Assembly: GCA_038232935.1 (NCBI GenBank)
Contig: JBBSMX010000105.1
Coordinates: 1 to 14,818 of the forward strand
Reading direction: 5' to 3'
DNA length: 14,818 bases
Origin: JBBSMX01 sp038232935
Lineage (GTDB): Bacteria > Bacteroidota > Rhodothermia > Rhodothermales > JANQRZ01
The position numbers and the translations under genes were made by a program. The notes under the pieces are model-generated. The model made no database searches, was not told the DNA's origin, and was given only the letters and a program-made list of their open reading frames with translations. This document shows positions 13,527-14,818 of this stretch, piece by piece (position 1 is the stretch's first letter; each line of letters begins with the position of its first letter).

Positions 13527-13674
13527 CTCGGCGAAAGGGCGGGAGTGCCGTCCCAGCTAACCCACGATCTCCACGCTGAAGCTACGCTCGGCGCTGGACC
13601 TCTGCGGCGTCGGACTGGCGCTCCCGGAGCGGCGGAATGCCACCCGATCTCAACATACTAGCCGGCACGGGGAG

Positions 13675-14616
13675 CTAGCGGAGGACGGTGAACCGCCGGG
13701 ACGCCGCGCCCTCCACGGTCGACACCCGGGCGACGTACGTCCCCGCCGCAAGCGACGCGGTCGGGATCTCGACCCGTCTCCAACCAGGCGCTAGTTCGAC
13801 GGGCACCGTGCGCACCCGCCGCCCTGAGAGGTCGAAGACCTCGATGCGGCCGCGCTCCGACCGGCTAGCGCGGACCTCGAACGAAGCCCGCGCCCTCACC
13901 GGGTTCTGGAGGATGCGGACTTCGAGCCCCGCCACCTTCGGTGGCGTTGGCTCGGCGGCGACGGCCACGAGAACGGGGCTACCGTACTCCACTCCGCCTA
14001 CGCGGGCGTAGTGGAGCCGCGGCCCCCAGAGGTTCCCCCCACCAACGGGGCCGATATCGGCGACGAACTCCGAGAAGATCAAACCATCGACGACATACCG
14101 CTTGACAGCGGCGACGGCGACGGCGACTCCGTCCAGCGTCCATGAGGTGTCGTAGGCGCCTTCTACGACGACGGAGTCGGCCTCCGCCCCCGGGCACGCC
14201 GCACGGGCTCCGAACGCGAGCCGGAGATCCCGCACGAAGTAGTCCCCAACGTGGCACGGATCCACCGCGACCGTGTCGGCCTCTATGGAAGCGATGGCCA
14301 CGACGACGCCGGCCGTGTCATACCGGACGAAGTCGTGGCTAGCCCAGCGGAGGGTGTCGGTGAGGGTCTGGAGCTCGTGGTGGGTCGTGCGGCGGAAGTA
14401 GCGGTGGGGCCCGGCGGTGGTGTCGGAGACGAGGACGTGGCGGATGAGGTCGCCGGGGACCTCCGCTTCGTGGTACTCCCAGGCGTTCCCAATGGCGAGG
14501 GGGTAGTAGCGCTGCCAGTCGAGGGTGTCATGGGGGGCTTGGGCGAGGGCCGTCCCCGCGAGCGCGAGCCAGAAGGGGGCAGCAACGAAGAGGGATCGGA
14601 CGGTATCAATTCGCAT
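13675..14616 (-). CDS. Secreted protein with Type IX secretion (Por) sorting domain
   Basis: This encodes 313 aa. A Sec signal peptide (MRIDTVRSLFVAAPFWLALAGTALA) is followed by a beta-rich passenger: WQRYYPLAIGNAWEYHE near the N-terminus, two cysteines (AVDPCHVGDY and ARAACPGA) that may form a disulfide, and FVADIGPVGGGNLWGPRLHYARVGGVEYG. The last 85 residues form a typical T9SS type A sorting domain: VRILQNPVRARASFEVRA, GRIEVFDLSGRRVRTV, then ELAPGWRRVEIPTASLAAGTYVARV and the final basic RRFTVLR strand. Export through the Sec and T9SS machinery to the surface or medium is expected. Passenger function is unknown. It starts 12 bp after the stop of the gene upstream, suggesting an operon. Confidence 0.88.
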   Translation of the reverse strand: MRIDTVRSLFVAAPFWLALAGTALAQAPHDTLDWQRYYPLAIGNAWEYHEAEVPGDLIRHVLVSDTTAGPHRYFRRTTHHELQTLTDTLRWASHDFVRYDTAGVVVAIASIEADTVAVDPCHVGDYFVRDLRLAFGARAACPGAEADSVVVEGAYDTSWTLDGVAVAVAAVKRYVVDGLIFSEFVADIGPVGGGNLWGPRLHYARVGGVEYGSPVLVAVAAEPTPPKVAGLEVRILQNPVRARASFEVRASRSERGRIEVFDLSGRRVRTVPVELAPGWRRVEIPTASLAAGTYVARVSTVEGAASRRFTVLR

Positions 14617-14628
14617 GCGGAGTGACGG

Positions 14629-14818
14629 CTAACCATGGATTCGGCGGCGCGGTGGGAGCCGCGAGCGTGAGGGAAGCGGCGAACGCCCCCCGAGGAGCGG
14701 CTCGTCCTCGGGGAGGGGCGGGATGGTGAAATGCAGCACGGCCAGCTTCCACCCTGCGCCCTGCCGGACGAGCATCTCCGTGTAGACGAAGTCGTTTGCA
14801 CGCCAAGTGGTTAGGCGG
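14629..14818 (-). CDS. SnoaL/DUF4440-like (NTF2 fold) protein, C-terminal part only
   Basis: The frame is open to the window edge and ends in TAG at 14629-14631, giving 63 codons. The visible part, RLTTWRANDFVYTEMLVRQGAGWKLAVLHFTIPP, resembles the last strands of NTF2-like SnoaL/DUF4440 domains, where a Trp-Lys/Arg-x(2)-x-LHFT strand ends the fold. After this comes a Pro/Arg-rich tail of about 28 residues without family resemblance, which may be a read-through extension. The gene precedes the T9SS-sorted protein by 12 bp. Family call is tentative because the N-terminal two thirds are missing. Confidence 0.55.
   Translation of the reverse strand, partial: RLTTWRANDFVYTEMLVRQGAGWKLAVLHFTIPPLPEDEPLLGGRSPLPSRSRLPPRRRIHG

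Overview
This window is high-GC bacterial chromosome, most likely from the Rhodothermota/Bacteroidota (for example Rhodothermales or Rubricoccaceae). The clearest pointer is the gene at 13675-14616 (minus strand). It ends in a Type IX secretion (Por) sorting domain, a system confined to the Bacteroidota and close relatives. A DUF5777-type outer-membrane barrel, weak or absent Shine-Dalgarno sequences and the very high GC content fit the same group. No rRNA, tRNA or CRISPR array is visible.

Layout. Positions 1-330 hold the 3' end of a DDE transposase. About 210 bp of palindromic, REP-like repeat sequence follows. Next comes an outer-membrane barrel protein (671-1621). A compact set for the cell envelope follows on the plus strand: a heme lipoprotein with one CxxCH (1683-2210), a periplasmic YceI protein (2252-2806) and a DUF5777 barrel (2817-3689). 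A MOSC-domain protein (3787-4254) meets a CDP-alcohol phosphatidyltransferase (minus, 4255-5025) stop to stop with no base between them. Upstream of the phosphatidyltransferase, on the same strand, are a PLP transsulfuration enzyme (5068-6270) and, beyond a strong hairpin, an exported TPR protein (6418-7605).

A divergent intergenic region of about 240 bp separates the TPR gene from a plus-strand pair: an unrecognised conserved-looking protein (7847-8851) and fumarylacetoacetase (8939-10219), the last step of tyrosine degradation. queA (10419-11513), for queuosine tRNA modification, follows with its own recognisable promoter. It converges on a SAM methyltransferase (minus, 11547-12287). An apparently intact IS110-family element lies at about 12423-13526, with a 16-bp tandem repeat at one end and part of the same sequence at the other. 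The window closes with the T9SS-sorted protein and a partial SnoaL/DUF4440-like gene, both on the minus strand.

The genes are mostly ordinary chromosomal housekeeping and envelope genes, interrupted by two mobile-element regions. The items most worth following up are the heme-lipoprotein/YceI/DUF5777 module, the unknown protein beside fumarylacetoacetase, and the IS110 element with its boundary repeats and a small in-frame palindrome inside its transposase. I do not see strong evidence for a wholly new system.
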